Assembly: GCF_042662625.1 (NCBI RefSeq)
Contig: NZ_JBHSXH010000009.1
Span: 620,001-684,000, forward strand
Length of the DNA: 64,000 nt
Reading direction: 5' to 3'
DNA from: Halopelagius fulvigenes
GTDB taxonomy: Archaea; Halobacteriota; Halobacteria; Halobacteriales; Haloferacaceae
Numbering within the stretch: position 1 is the stretch's first letter; every line of letters starts with the position of its first letter. The notes under the pieces are model-generated. The model was not told the DNA's origin, searched no databases, and worked only from the letters and a program-made list of their open reading frames with translations. The translations under genes and the position numbers were made by a program. Positions 8,486-16,618 of the stretch are shown piece by piece.

Positions 8486-9424
8486 TCAGGACGCCGACGG
8501 CGTCATGTCGATGTTGAGGCTCTTGCGGATGATCTGGGTGAACCCCATCGAGCAGAGGAAGTACCAGACGATCCACGCCTGAATCGGGCCGAGCACGGAC
8601 TCGGTCCACGCGACTTCGCCCCGAAGCGGCAGGACGAGGTTCTGGAGCGTGACGTGCGCGTCCGCGTTCCCGCCGACGCCGATGGCCCAGTACATCCACA
8701 GGAACACCGGGATGGTGAGGAACATGATCCAGACCATGGGGCGGAACTGCTCTTTGAACATCCCCATCTGGTCGCCCATCGCCTCCATCTGCTCCTGTTG
8801 GATGCGTTCGAGGGCCTCGTCGTCGTCGTTCTTCTGAGCCTCCTTACGGCGCTCCTGGATGTCCTTCATCCGCTCCTGGTAGGCCCCCATCTTGTCCATG
8901 TCCATGAGGTTCGCCTGAAGCAGCGTCGAGTAGAGGCCGGTGGCGAGTGCCAGCACCATCACGACGGCGTAGAACGGCAGTACGTCGTGAAGCGGACCGA
9001 GCGCGACGTTCATCGTCGAACCGATGACGTCGCGGAGCGGCTTCCACGAGTAGCCGAGGAACAGGCCGACGGTCACCACGCCGGCCATCTTGTCGTACGT
9101 GGACCACGAGGAGTCGCCCGTGTCGACGTCGGCGGCGGACGACGAGGACGAGGACGTCGCGGACGCCGCGGACCCGCCGTCGGCGGCGGCCGCTTCGAGA
9201 CCCTCGCGAGTCCCTTCGGGGTCGGCGAGGCGGAACCCCTCGTCGCCGTCGACGAGGACTCCCTTTTCGATGAGGCGGCCCCACTGACCGCTCGTGAGGT
9301 CGCCCTTCACGTCGACCCACTTGACCTCTCCCGCCTCCGACCGTTCGAGGACGGTCTCGACGGCCGTGCGCATCTCCGGGTCGGCGGAGACGAGGTCGCG
9401 CACCTTCGATTCGGTTCGTGCCAT
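8486..9424 (-). CDS. DUF106 membrane protein (EMC3/TMCO1/YidC-like insertase family)
   Basis: Archaeal member of the Oxa1 superfamily, which helps insert membrane proteins. A soluble N-terminal region of about 80 residues has a winged-helix-like look. A Ser/Ala/Gly linker follows, then a first membrane segment. Next come a hydrophobic segment before MDMDKM, a charged coiled-coil (about QERMKDIQERRKEAQ), and two or more C-terminal membrane helices with WIMFLTIPVFLWMYW. The ATG at 9424 is preferred over an in-frame one at 9445, because a TATA-like TTCATAA lies about 30 bp before it. Gene order adk-DUF106-cmk-truB is conserved across Archaea. Confidence 0.88.
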   Translation of the reverse strand: MARTESKVRDLVSADPEMRTAVETVLERSEAGEVKWVDVKGDLTSGQWGRLIEKGVLVDGDEGFRLADPEGTREGLEAAAADGGSAASATSSSSSSAADVDTGDSSWSTYDKMAGVVTVGLFLGYSWKPLRDVIGSTMNVALGPLHDVLPFYAVVMVLALATGLYSTLLQANLMDMDKMGAYQERMKDIQERRKEAQKNDDDEALERIQQEQMEAMGDQMGMFKEQFRPMVWIMFLTIPVFLWMYWAIGVGGNADAHVTLQNLVLPLRGEVAWTESVLGPIQAWIVWYFLCSMGFTQIIRKSLNIDMTPSAS

Positions 9425-9544
9425 TGAGGGTGAATTAGTCATCACCGGTTATGAACCTTTTACTCTCGTCGCGCGGGGGTTCGAGAGCGCGACGGCCCCC
9501 GAACGCGGTGACGACTGGCGGGGAGAGCGGAGTCGCGACGGCGG

Positions 9545-10852
9545 TCAGGGCCAGACGCCGCGCGCCTCGTGCGCGGCCGCGACGCGGCGGAGTGCGACCG
9601 CGTACGCCGCTTCGCGCCACGTCCTCGCGCCGCCTTCGAACTCCGTCCGGACCGCGTCCCACGCGGCGGTCATCTCGTCTTCGAGTTCCTCGTGGACGCG
9701 TTCGAGCGACCACGCCCGGCGGTTGATGTCCTGCAACCACTCGAAGTACGAGACGGTGACGCCGCCGGCGTTCGCGAGGATGTCCGGAACCACCGGAATC
9801 CCGCGTTCTTCGAGTATCGCATCGCCGGCGGACGTCGTCGGACCGTTCGCGCCCTCGACGACCAACCCGGCGTCCACCCGGCCGGCGTTGTCGGCGGTGA
9901 TGACGTTGCCTATCGCCGCCGGAATCAACACGTCCACGTCGAGTTCCAGAATCGCCTCGTTGGAGAGTTTCTGCGGCGCGTCGTACGTCATCACCGCTTC
10001 CGGTTCCTCCTCGTGGGTCGGAACGTCGCGGGTGTCGAGTCCGTCGGGGTCGTATACCGCGCCGTTGACGTCGGAGACGGCGACGACGGTCGCGCCCCAG
10101 TCGTCCAACAGGCGCGCGGCGTTCGCGCCGACGCTCCCGAACCCTTGGACGGCGACGGTGACGTCGGAGAGGTCCCAGCCGTAGTAGTCCACGGCTTCGC
10201 GGGTGACGATGGCGACGCTCCGGCCGGGTGCGCCGTCGCGGCCCTCGCTCCCGCCGATGACCGGCGGCTTACCCGTGACGACGCCGGGCACCGTCTCGCC
10301 CTCCTGCATCGAGTAGGCGTCCATGAACCACGACATCGTCTGCGCGTCCGTCCCCATGTCCGGCGCGGGGATGTCGGTGTGCGGGCCGACCACGTCGCGG
10401 AGTTCCTGCGCGAACCGCCGGGTGAGACGCTCCTTCTCCGTCTCGGAGAGGCCCTTCGGGTCCACGACGACGCCGCCCTTCGCGCCGCCGAACGGGAGGT
10501 CCATCACCGCGCACTTCCACGTCATCCACATCGAGAGGCCGACGCACTCGTCGCGCGTCACGGCCGGGTGGTAGCGGAGTCCGCCCTTGTACGGGCCGCG
10601 GACGCTGTCGTGTTGCGCGCGGTAGCCCGTGAACACCTCCAACGTCCCGTCGTCGCGTTCGACGGGGAGTTTGACCTCGTGGACCGCCCGGGGGTGCCGG
10701 AGGCGTTCGACGACGTTCGGGTCGATGTCGATGCGCGTCGCCGCCCGGTCGAGTTGCTTCCGGGCCGTCTCGACGGCCGACTCCTCCGTCTCCTCCGCGG
10801 CCGCGTCCGTTGCACCCGCTTCGTCCGCCGATGGTTCAGTGCTGGTTCCCAT
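9545..10852 (-). CDS. gdh: Glutamate dehydrogenase (Glu/Leu/Phe/Val family)
   Basis: Oxidative deamination of glutamate or reductive amination of 2-oxoglutarate, linking nitrogen and carbon metabolism. The protein is 435 residues with a 35-residue acidic N-terminal extension. The substrate-binding PYKGGLRYHP, the catalytic lysine motif GGAKGG and PAPDMGT are intact. The Rossmann motif VQGFGSVGANAA is near residue 235. It is transcribed leftward with the DUF106 gene but is not usually part of that cluster. A promoter-like stretch lies about 150 bp upstream (TATTCCTATT/AATAGG region), implying a long leader. Coenzyme preference is not evident. Confidence 0.93.
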   Translation of the reverse strand: MGTSTEPSADEAGATDAAAEETEESAVETARKQLDRAATRIDIDPNVVERLRHPRAVHEVKLPVERDDGTLEVFTGYRAQHDSVRGPYKGGLRYHPAVTRDECVGLSMWMTWKCAVMDLPFGGAKGGVVVDPKGLSETEKERLTRRFAQELRDVVGPHTDIPAPDMGTDAQTMSWFMDAYSMQEGETVPGVVTGKPPVIGGSEGRDGAPGRSVAIVTREAVDYYGWDLSDVTVAVQGFGSVGANAARLLDDWGATVVAVSDVNGAVYDPDGLDTRDVPTHEEEPEAVMTYDAPQKLSNEAILELDVDVLIPAAIGNVITADNAGRVDAGLVVEGANGPTTSAGDAILEERGIPVVPDILANAGGVTVSYFEWLQDINRRAWSLERVHEELEDEMTAAWDAVRTEFEGGARTWREAAYAVALRRVAAAHEARGVWP

Positions 10853-11177
10853 TGTATCGTGTCCGTGTACCGCGGTTCGCCGTCTCGCGACGATTTCCGA
10901 ACCGTTCGTCCGGGGACTGTCCTGCCGTCTTCGCGGGACCGCATTTCCACAGCGTCATGGGTATCCCGGGCCGTCTCGGCCCGTACCAAGAGTAATAGGA
11001 ATATTAGGATAAACCTATTCTTTTAACCGTGACCGTCCCGGTGATTTTCACGTCAGATGTTCACAGTTGACTCGGCGGAGGCGGCGTCCCAGCTACCGGC
11101 CGAGTCGGAGTCGAAGGCGTCGCTGGCGGCGGGTGAAGAAACGGGTCGTCGCGAGAAGCGGGCGCGGTTCGTCGCCG
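10853..11177. other. Spacer between adk and gdh with inverted repeat AATAGG...CCTATT
   Basis: No gene seen. An AT-rich patch at 10990-11025 contains the inverted repeat AATAGG (10996-11001) and CCTATT (11014-11019) around AATATTAGGATAAA. On the minus strand this supplies a TATA-like GTTTATCC and could be the gdh promoter with an operator. The rest is ordinary high-GC sequence. Confidence 0.4.
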
Positions 11178-11807
11178 TCAGGCCGATTCGACGGCGTCGG
11201 CGACGTCCTCGAACACGTCGTCGGGCGTCTGTTCGCCGTCTATCTCGACGAGGACGCCCTCCTCGCGGTAGTGTTCGACGACGGGTTCGGTGTTCTCCTC
11301 GTAGACGCGGAGGCGTTCACGCACCGTCTCCTCGGTGTCGTCGTCGCGTTGGACGAGTCGCTCCTGCACGTCCTCGTCGTCGGGCATGTCGAACTCCGTG
11401 TGGTAGATGTCGCCCGTCTCGGGGTCGAGGCGGCGGCCGGTGAGTCGCCGGACCAGTTCCTCCTCGCCCACGTCGAGGTAGACGGCCGCGTCGAGGTCGG
11501 TGATCTCCGTGAGGTACTCCGCTTGGTCGAGGTTCCGCGGGTAGCCGTCGAGGACGTAGCCGTCGGCGTTCGAGAGCGCCTCCTTCACTATCTCGTTGAC
11601 CACCTCGTCGGGGACGAGTTCGCCCGCGTCCATGTACTCCCGAGGCGTGTCGTACTCGGTGTCCATGTCGCTTATGTCCATGTCCTTGTTCGCGCGGAGG
11701 GCGTCCCCGGTCGTCACGTGTTCGAGGCCGAACTCCTCAGCGAGTCGCTTGCTCTGCGTCCCTTTGCCGGCGCCGGGTGCACCTAACAGGAGGATGTGCT
11801 TGCCCAT
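11178..11807 (-). CDS. adk: Adenylate kinase
   Basis: Converts AMP plus ATP to two ADP. The 209-residue protein has an intact P-loop (LGAPGAGKGTQ, residues 7-17), the AMP-binding TTGDALR segment, the YVLDGYPRN motif and the LID-region arginine motif GRRLDPETGD. Acidic surface residues are abundant, as expected for a halophile. It is the first gene of the leftward adk-(gdh)-DUF106-cmk-truB block. SecY, often next to adk in Archaea, is not present upstream here. Confidence 0.97.
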   Translation of the reverse strand: MGKHILLLGAPGAGKGTQSKRLAEEFGLEHVTTGDALRANKDMDISDMDTEYDTPREYMDAGELVPDEVVNEIVKEALSNADGYVLDGYPRNLDQAEYLTEITDLDAAVYLDVGEEELVRRLTGRRLDPETGDIYHTEFDMPDDEDVQERLVQRDDDTEETVRERLRVYEENTEPVVEHYREEGVLVEIDGEQTPDDVFEDVADAVESA

Positions 11808-11937
11808 AGGAACCCCATCCGACGCCGCCCGTATAACGTTGAAGAAAGCGTCCGTCCTTTCGACGGGGGAGGCCCCTCCGTCCGAGGGTCGGGAGAATCA
11901 ACACATTAAGTGTCCCGCGCGCGGACCGGACCGACAG

Positions 11938-12030
11938 ATGAACGCGACGCCGTCGAACGCCCCCCGCCCCGCCGCCGCGCCGCCTCTCGGCGCGTCTCAC
12001 GTCGGCGCGCGGCCCCACGCCCGCCAGTGA
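11938..12030 (+). CDS. Possible 30-codon leader ORF before the YeiH-type transporter
   Basis: Short open frame starting at an ATG that lies about 28 bp after a TATA-like ACATTAAG (11903-11910), as expected of a leaderless transcript. Its TGA overlaps the GTG proposed as the transporter start (GTGA at 12027-12030). The peptide is Ala/Pro/Arg-rich and not acidic, so it may only deliver ribosomes to the transporter start rather than make a stable protein. Low confidence; an undetected sequence error in the region could also produce this pattern. Confidence 0.3.
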   Translation: MNATPSNAPRPAAAPPLGASHVGARPHARQ

Positions 12031-13043
12031 ACGGGAACGGAGACGGGACGCCGCGGGTCGTCCGACGGGCCGGAGCGGTCGTCCCCGGACTCCTCCTCCT
12101 CGTCGCGTTGGCCGGCATAGCCCGCCTCGTCGCCGGGGCGGTGCCCGGTCTGAACGCCCTCCTCCTCGCCGTCGGGTTCGGCGCCGTCGTCGCGAACACC
12201 GTCGGCGTCCCCGCCCGGGTCGACGCGGGCGTCCGGTACCGCGGACTGCTCCTCGAAACCGGCATCGTCCTCCTCGGCGCGCGCATCGCCTTCTCGGACC
12301 TCGTCGCCACCGGCCCCGTCGTCCTCGCTCTCGCCGTCGCCGCCGTCGTCTGCGGTGTGGCCCTCGTGGAGTTCCTCGGCCGGCGGGTGTTCGACCTCAA
12401 GCGCAAGACGGCGTCGCTCCTCGCGGCGGGCGCGAGCGTCTGCGGCGTCTCCGCCGCGACGGCCATCGCGGGCACCATCGACGCCGACGGCGAGTCCCTC
12501 GCGCACGTCGTCGCCGCCATCCTCCTGTTCGACGCGGTGACGCTCCTCCTCTTTCCCGTCGCGGGCGACCTGTTGGCCCTCTCGCCGCGGCAGTTCGGCG
12601 TCTGGGCCGGACTCAGCATGTACAGCACCGGTCCGGTCACCGCCGCGGGGTTCGCCCACTCGCCGGCCGCCGGACAGTGGGCGACGGTGACGAAACTCGC
12701 CCGGAACGCCCTCCTGGGCGTCGTCGCCCTCTGGTACGCGTTCCGGTACGCCGACCGAACCGCGGAGTCCGGCGCGGCGTCGCTTCTCGACGGCGTTCCG
12801 AACTTCCTCGCGGGGTTCGCCTTCGTCGCCCTCGCCGCGAACGCCGGCCTCCTCTCGTCGGAGACGCTTTCGACGATAGAGGCGACGAGCGACGCCCTGT
12901 TCGCCCTCGCGTTCGCCGGTCTGGGACTCGACGTGCGACTCGAAGCGATGCGCGAGGCGGGCTTCGCCCCCGTCGCGGTGCTCTCCGTCGCCCTCGTCGT
13001 CGTCTCCGCCGCCGCCCTACTGGCCGTGACGACGCTGCTCTGA
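12027..13043 (+). CDS. YeiH/UPF0324 family putative sulfate exporter
   Basis: Integral membrane protein of about 338 residues with about 10 hydrophobic segments, related to bacterial YeiH. The signature regions are the LLLLVALAGIARL opening, LLETGIVLLGARI and the conserved glycine/serine-rich LLAAGASVCGVSAATAIAGT. The frame stays open upstream to a GTG at 11910. That extra part is Arg/Pro-rich with no promoter spacing, so GTG 12027 is preferred. Substrate assignment to sulfate or a related anion comes only from family annotation and is weak. Confidence 0.85.
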   Translation: MNGNGDGTPRVVRRAGAVVPGLLLLVALAGIARLVAGAVPGLNALLLAVGFGAVVANTVGVPARVDAGVRYRGLLLETGIVLLGARIAFSDLVATGPVVLALAVAAVVCGVALVEFLGRRVFDLKRKTASLLAAGASVCGVSAATAIAGTIDADGESLAHVVAAILLFDAVTLLLFPVAGDLLALSPRQFGVWAGLSMYSTGPVTAAGFAHSPAAGQWATVTKLARNALLGVVALWYAFRYADRTAESGAASLLDGVPNFLAGFAFVALAANAGLLSSETLSTIEATSDALFALAFAGLGLDVRLEAMREAGFAPVAVLSVALVVVSAAALLAVTTLL

Positions 13044-13109
13044 CCGACGGCCGGGACGGGCACCCGCCTTCCCCGCCGTTTTTCTACCGACGCCGACGAA
13101 CGGTGCGGT

Positions 13110-13508
13110 ATGACGCGATTCGACGCCGACGAACCCCGGGAGCGACGGAAACTGTTCGCCGAGGCGTTCGCCGCCCACCGCGAACGCGCCAGCGCGTTCG
13201 TGACGTTTGAAGTGGACCACGACGAGACCCTAGACGGCGAAGACGAGTCCGCGCCGTGGGTGCAGTTCGCCGACCAGACGTTCAACGTGGACGTGACCGA
13301 CGAGGAACTCGACCGCCTGAAGTCGATGTTGGACGAGTTCCCCGAGTTCCGCATCGACCAGATGGAGTCGCCTGACGCCGCGGAGGGGACGAACGTCCGC
13401 ATCACCGCGCGGTCCGACGCCAACCGCCTCGCGGCGTTCGTAGACCGGGCGTTCCGGTCGGTGTACGGCCGCGACGAGGACTACCGCGCGTGGGTCGCCG
13501 CGGTCTGA
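13110..13508 (+). CDS. Conserved haloarchaeal hypothetical protein
   Basis: Acidic, soluble 132-residue protein that I cannot assign. It has an N-terminal helical region (RKLFAEAFAAHRERASAF), a middle beta strand (APWVQFADQTFNVDV) and a conserved-looking end (FRSVYGRDEDYRAWVAAV). It follows the YeiH-type gene by 66 bp and is possibly co-transcribed. There is no signal peptide, membrane helix or metal-binding motif. Confidence 0.65.
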   Translation: MTRFDADEPRERRKLFAEAFAAHRERASAFVTFEVDHDETLDGEDESAPWVQFADQTFNVDVTDEELDRLKSMLDEFPEFRIDQMESPDAAEGTNVRITARSDANRLAAFVDRAFRSVYGRDEDYRAWVAAV

Positions 13509-13606
13509 TCCGTTCGCCGCCGAGGGGCCTCGGCTCCGCGGTTCGACGTGCCGGAAAATGAGTCAGTTTACGAACTTCTAAAGCCGAAGATGCCGAACCC
13601 GAGGGT

Positions 13607-13729
13607 ATGACTACGGAACGGACTCGCCGACACGGACGTGTCTCCGGGTTCGTCGCCCGGAGACGCGGTGCGCCTCGGCCGCGGGCCGTCCGACCGCGGC
13701 GAACCCGACGCGGACGGTGGACGGTATGA
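13607..13729 (+). CDS. Possible 40-codon leader ORF before usp
   Basis: Arg-rich short frame. A TATA-like ACTTCTAAAG (about 13572-13581) sits 27 bp before its ATG, which would make it the first codon of the mRNA. Its TGA overlaps the ATG of the universal stress gene (ATGA at 13726-13729). It may act as a leader cistron that feeds ribosomes into usp. The composition is basic and unlike neighbouring proteins, so a stable product is doubtful. Confidence 0.3.
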   Translation: MTTERTRRHGRVSGFVARRRGAPRPRAVRPRRTRRGRWTV

Positions 13730-14196
13730 ACGGGGACGCGCCCGAACCGCTGTTTCTCCGACCGGTCGTCCCCGTCGCCAACGTGGACGACGCCGAACAC
13801 ACCGCGGCGGCGGTCCTCCCGCGAGTCGCCGCCGCGGGCGGACGGGCGAGAGTCGTCCACGTCGTCGAGAAGGCCGGCGGCGCGCCCGACAAGGCGTCCG
13901 TCGAACAACGGGAAGAACTCGCGGCGGACGCCTTCGACGCCGTGCGCGAACGCGCCGCGGAGGCGGGCGTCGAAGTCGAGACGGAACTCCGCTACGGCAC
14001 GGACGTGGCGGCGAGCATCATCGATGCCGCCCGCGATATCGACGCCACGGCCATCGCGTTCACCCCCCGCAGCGGCAAGGCGTGGTGGGACCTCTTCTCC
14101 GGCGGCGTCCGCGATTCGCTCGTCACCGAGAGCGACCGTCCGGTCGTCGTCCTCCCCGATCCCGCCGAAAGCGAGGGCGGAGGTGACTCGGGATGA
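13726..14196 (+). CDS. Universal stress protein, partner of the APC transporter
   Basis: Usp-like protein of 156 residues. It has the fold pattern FLRPVVPVANVDDAEHTAAAV at the start (shown in pieces: RPVVPVAN, then a helix), an acidic HVVEKAG strand, DIDATAIAFTP, and the terminal RPVVVLPDP strand. The ATP-binding glycine motif is altered (SGKAWWDLFSGGVRDSL), so it may belong to the non-ATP-binding type. An ATG three codons earlier (13717) is an alternative. The gene runs into two mini-ORFs and the transporter through four-base overlaps, so all are probably one operon. Confidence 0.85.
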   Translation: MNGDAPEPLFLRPVVPVANVDDAEHTAAAVLPRVAAAGGRARVVHVVEKAGGAPDKASVEQREELAADAFDAVRERAAEAGVEVETELRYGTDVAASIIDAARDIDATAIAFTPRSGKAWWDLFSGGVRDSLVTESDRPVVVLPDPAESEGGGDSG

Positions 14197-14255
14197 GTGA
14201 CTCGCTTCCTTCCTCGCCACTCACGTCGTTCTCACACGGGGGTGAGAACGGATGA
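14193..14255 (+). CDS. Mini-ORF 1: 20 codons, tandem copy with its own Shine-Dalgarno
   Basis: ATG overlaps the usp stop (ATGA) and is preceded six bases away by a perfect GGAGGTGA Shine-Dalgarno at 14179-14186. It encodes a Ser-rich 20-residue peptide starting MSDSLPSS and ending HGGENG. Its TGA overlaps the ATG of mini-ORF 2. It is the first of two 59-bp tandem units. The product may be irrelevant; the arrangement suggests a coupling relay between usp and the transporter. Confidence 0.45.
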   Translation: MSDSLPSSPLTSFSHGGENG

Positions 14256-14314
14256 CCGACTCGTCTCATTCCTCCTCACTCACGTTCTCGTCACACGGAG
14301 GTGACTCGGGATGA
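14252..14314 (+). CDS. Mini-ORF 2: second 20-codon tandem copy
   Basis: Second 59-bp unit, about 75% identical to the first by hand alignment. It is preceded by GGGGGTGA at 14238-14245. The 20-residue peptide starts MTDSSHSS and ends HGGDSG, sharing about 12 of 20 residues with the first peptide. Its TGA overlaps the ATG of the APC transporter at 14311, which has its own GGAGGTGA at 14297-14304. The substitutions keep the Ser-rich character, HGG and the overlapping stop. Confidence 0.45.
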   Translation: MTDSSHSSSLTFSSHGGDSG

Positions 14315-16560
14315 CCGACGAGGAACTCGCCAAGGACTTGGGGCCCCTCGCCGCCCTCACCATCGGCGTCGGCACGATGATCGGCGCGGGAATCTTCGTC
14401 CTGCCGGGCGAGGCGGCGGCCATCGCGGGACCGGTCGTCGCCGTCTCGTTCGTCGTCGGGGGCGTCATCTCCATCTTCACCGCCCTGTCGGCGTCGGAAC
14501 TCGGGACGGCGATGCCGAAAGCCGGCGGCAGTTACTACTACGTCAACCACGCGCTGGGACCGCTGTTCGGCAGCATCGCCGGGATGGGCAACTGGATGGG
14601 TCTCGCCTTCGCGTCGGCGTTCTACATGCTCGGGTTCGGCGGATTCGTCGTCGAACTGCTCCCGGTTCCGAGCGCAAATCTCGGCCCGTTGGTCCTCGGG
14701 GAGACGCAAGTCGCCGCACTCCTCGCGGGCGCGGTGTTCGTCGGCGTCAACTACGTCGGCGCGAAGGAGACGGGGACGCTCCAGAACGTCATCGTCATCT
14801 CGCTCGTCGCGATTCTGACCGTCTTCACGGCCCTCGGACTCACGATGGCCGACCTTTCGACGCTCCGCCCGTTCGCGCCCAACGGCTACGACGCCATCCT
14901 CCCCGGCACTGCGCTCGTGTTCGTCTCCTTCCTCGGGTTCGCGAAGATAACCACCGTCGCCGAGGAGATACGGAACCCCGGCAAGAACCTCCCGTTGGCC
15001 ATCGTCGGCTCCGTCGTCCTCGTGACGACGATGTACGCCATCATCATGGTGATGCTGATGGGCGTCGTCAACTGGCAACAGTTGGCCGAGTCCACCACGC
15101 CGGTCATCGACGTGGCGGAAGTCGTCTTCGGCAACGTGCTCGGACTCGGCGTCCTCGGCGGGTCGCTCATCCTGCTCGGCGGCTTGCTGGCCACGGCGTC
15201 GAGCGCGAACGCCTCCATCCTCGCGTCCTCGCGCATCAACTTCGCGATGGGCCGCGACAAACTCGTCACCGCGTGGCTCAACGACATCCATCCGAAGTTC
15301 GCGACGCCGTACCGCTCCATCGCCGTGACGGGGACGCTCATCTTGGCGTTCATCGCCGTCGGCGACGTGAAGGTGCTGGCGAAGGCCGGGAGCGTCCTGC
15401 ACCTCATCGTCTACGCCCTGATGAACCTCTCTCTCATCGTCATGCGCGAGACGGACGCGCCGGAGTACGACCCCGACTTCACCGTCCCGCTGTACCCCGC
15501 CGTCCCGATTCTCGGCGCGGTGCTTTCGTTCGGCCTCATCGCGTTCATGCACCCCATCGAAATCGCGCTGGCGGCCGCGTTCGTCGTCGCGTCCGTCGGC
15601 TGGTACGTCGCGTACGCCCGAGCGCGGACGACGAAGCGGGGCATCCTCGGCCAGTACATCGCCTCTCGCCCCCACGCGATGCCGAACGCCGCGGTGGCGG
15701 CGGCGTCGTCCGTCCAACCCGACGGCGGGCGGTACCGGATGATGGTTCCGCTGGCGAACCCCGAGCACGAGAAAGACCTCATCACGCTCGCGAGCGCGGT
15801 GGCCAAGCGCCGCGACGGAACGCTCGTCGCCGTCCACATAGAGCGGGTGCCCGACCAGACGGCGCTCGAGTCCGCCCGCGAGAGCGGCGACTTCGAGGAG
15901 GCGCACCGACTGCTCGAACGCGCCCGCGACGACGCCGAGACGTTCGGCGTCCCCATCGAGACGCACACGATCCTCTCCCACCGCTCCTTCGAGGAGATTT
16001 TCGACGCCGCGAGGACGTACGACGCCGACGTGACGGTGATGGGCTGGGGCCCCAACTCGCACGGCGCGCCCGGCCGCGCCGAGAGCGCCATCGACGAACT
16101 CGCGAGTTCGCTCCCCTGCGACTTCCTCGTGCTCAAAGACCGCGGCTTCGACCCCTCGCGCGTCCTCGTTCCGACGGCGGGCGGCCCCGACTCTGAACTG
16201 TCCGCGAGCGTCGCCGAGGCGTTCAGACGGCAGTACGACGCCGAGGTGACCCTCCTGCACGTCGCCGAGGACGCCGACGCGGGCGAGGCGTTCCTCTCGA
16301 CGTGGGCCGAGGAACACGGACTCGGCGACGCGGAACTCGTCGTCGAGACGGGCGACGTGGAGGCGGCTATCGAACGCCGCGCGGCGGACGCCTCGACGCT
16401 CGTCATTGGCGCGACGGAGGAGGGCCTCCTCTCCCGACTGGTCCGCGGGTCGCTCGTCCTCAACGTGGTGGACGACGTGGACTGCTCCGTCGTCCTCGCG
16501 GAGACGGCCAGAACCCGCTCGCTCCGCGACCGACTGTTCGGCAGCGACGGCGGCAACTAG
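14311..16560 (+). CDS. APC-family amino acid transporter with two C-terminal Usp domains
   Basis: 749-residue fusion. Residues 1-430 form an APC permease of about 12 membrane segments, with the substrate-site motif GTMIGAGIFVLPG near residues 20-32, and FLGFAKITTVAEEIRNP. Two Usp domains follow: one about 470-610 (RMMVPLANPE...) and one about 615-735 (RVLVPTAGGPDSE, IGATEEGLLSRLVRGSLVLNVV, SVVLAETA). The second keeps part of the nucleotide-binding glycine pattern. The Usp domains are cytoplasmic and may regulate transport. The gene is coupled to the Usp gene and mini-ORFs upstream. The substrate is likely an amino acid but is not resolved. Confidence 0.92.
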   Translation: MTDEELAKDLGPLAALTIGVGTMIGAGIFVLPGEAAAIAGPVVAVSFVVGGVISIFTALSASELGTAMPKAGGSYYYVNHALGPLFGSIAGMGNWMGLAFASAFYMLGFGGFVVELLPVPSANLGPLVLGETQVAALLAGAVFVGVNYVGAKETGTLQNVIVISLVAILTVFTALGLTMADLSTLRPFAPNGYDAILPGTALVFVSFLGFAKITTVAEEIRNPGKNLPLAIVGSVVLVTTMYAIIMVMLMGVVNWQQLAESTTPVIDVAEVVFGNVLGLGVLGGSLILLGGLLATASSANASILASSRINFAMGRDKLVTAWLNDIHPKFATPYRSIAVTGTLILAFIAVGDVKVLAKAGSVLHLIVYALMNLSLIVMRETDAPEYDPDFTVPLYPAVPILGAVLSFGLIAFMHPIEIALAAAFVVASVGWYVAYARARTTKRGILGQYIASRPHAMPNAAVAAASSVQPDGGRYRMMVPLANPEHEKDLITLASAVAKRRDGTLVAVHIERVPDQTALESARESGDFEEAHRLLERARDDAETFGVPIETHTILSHRSFEEIFDAARTYDADVTVMGWGPNSHGAPGRAESAIDELASSLPCDFLVLKDRGFDPSRVLVPTAGGPDSELSASVAEAFRRQYDAEVTLLHVAEDADAGEAFLSTWAEEHGLGDAELVVETGDVEAAIERRAADASTLVIGATEEGLLSRLVRGSLVLNVVDDVDCSVVLAETARTRSLRDRLFGSDGGN

Positions 16561-16618
16561 CCGCTGATCCGGTCGAACAGTCGACAGGTTATTTGCCGAA
16601 CGGGCGCGAACCGACGGT

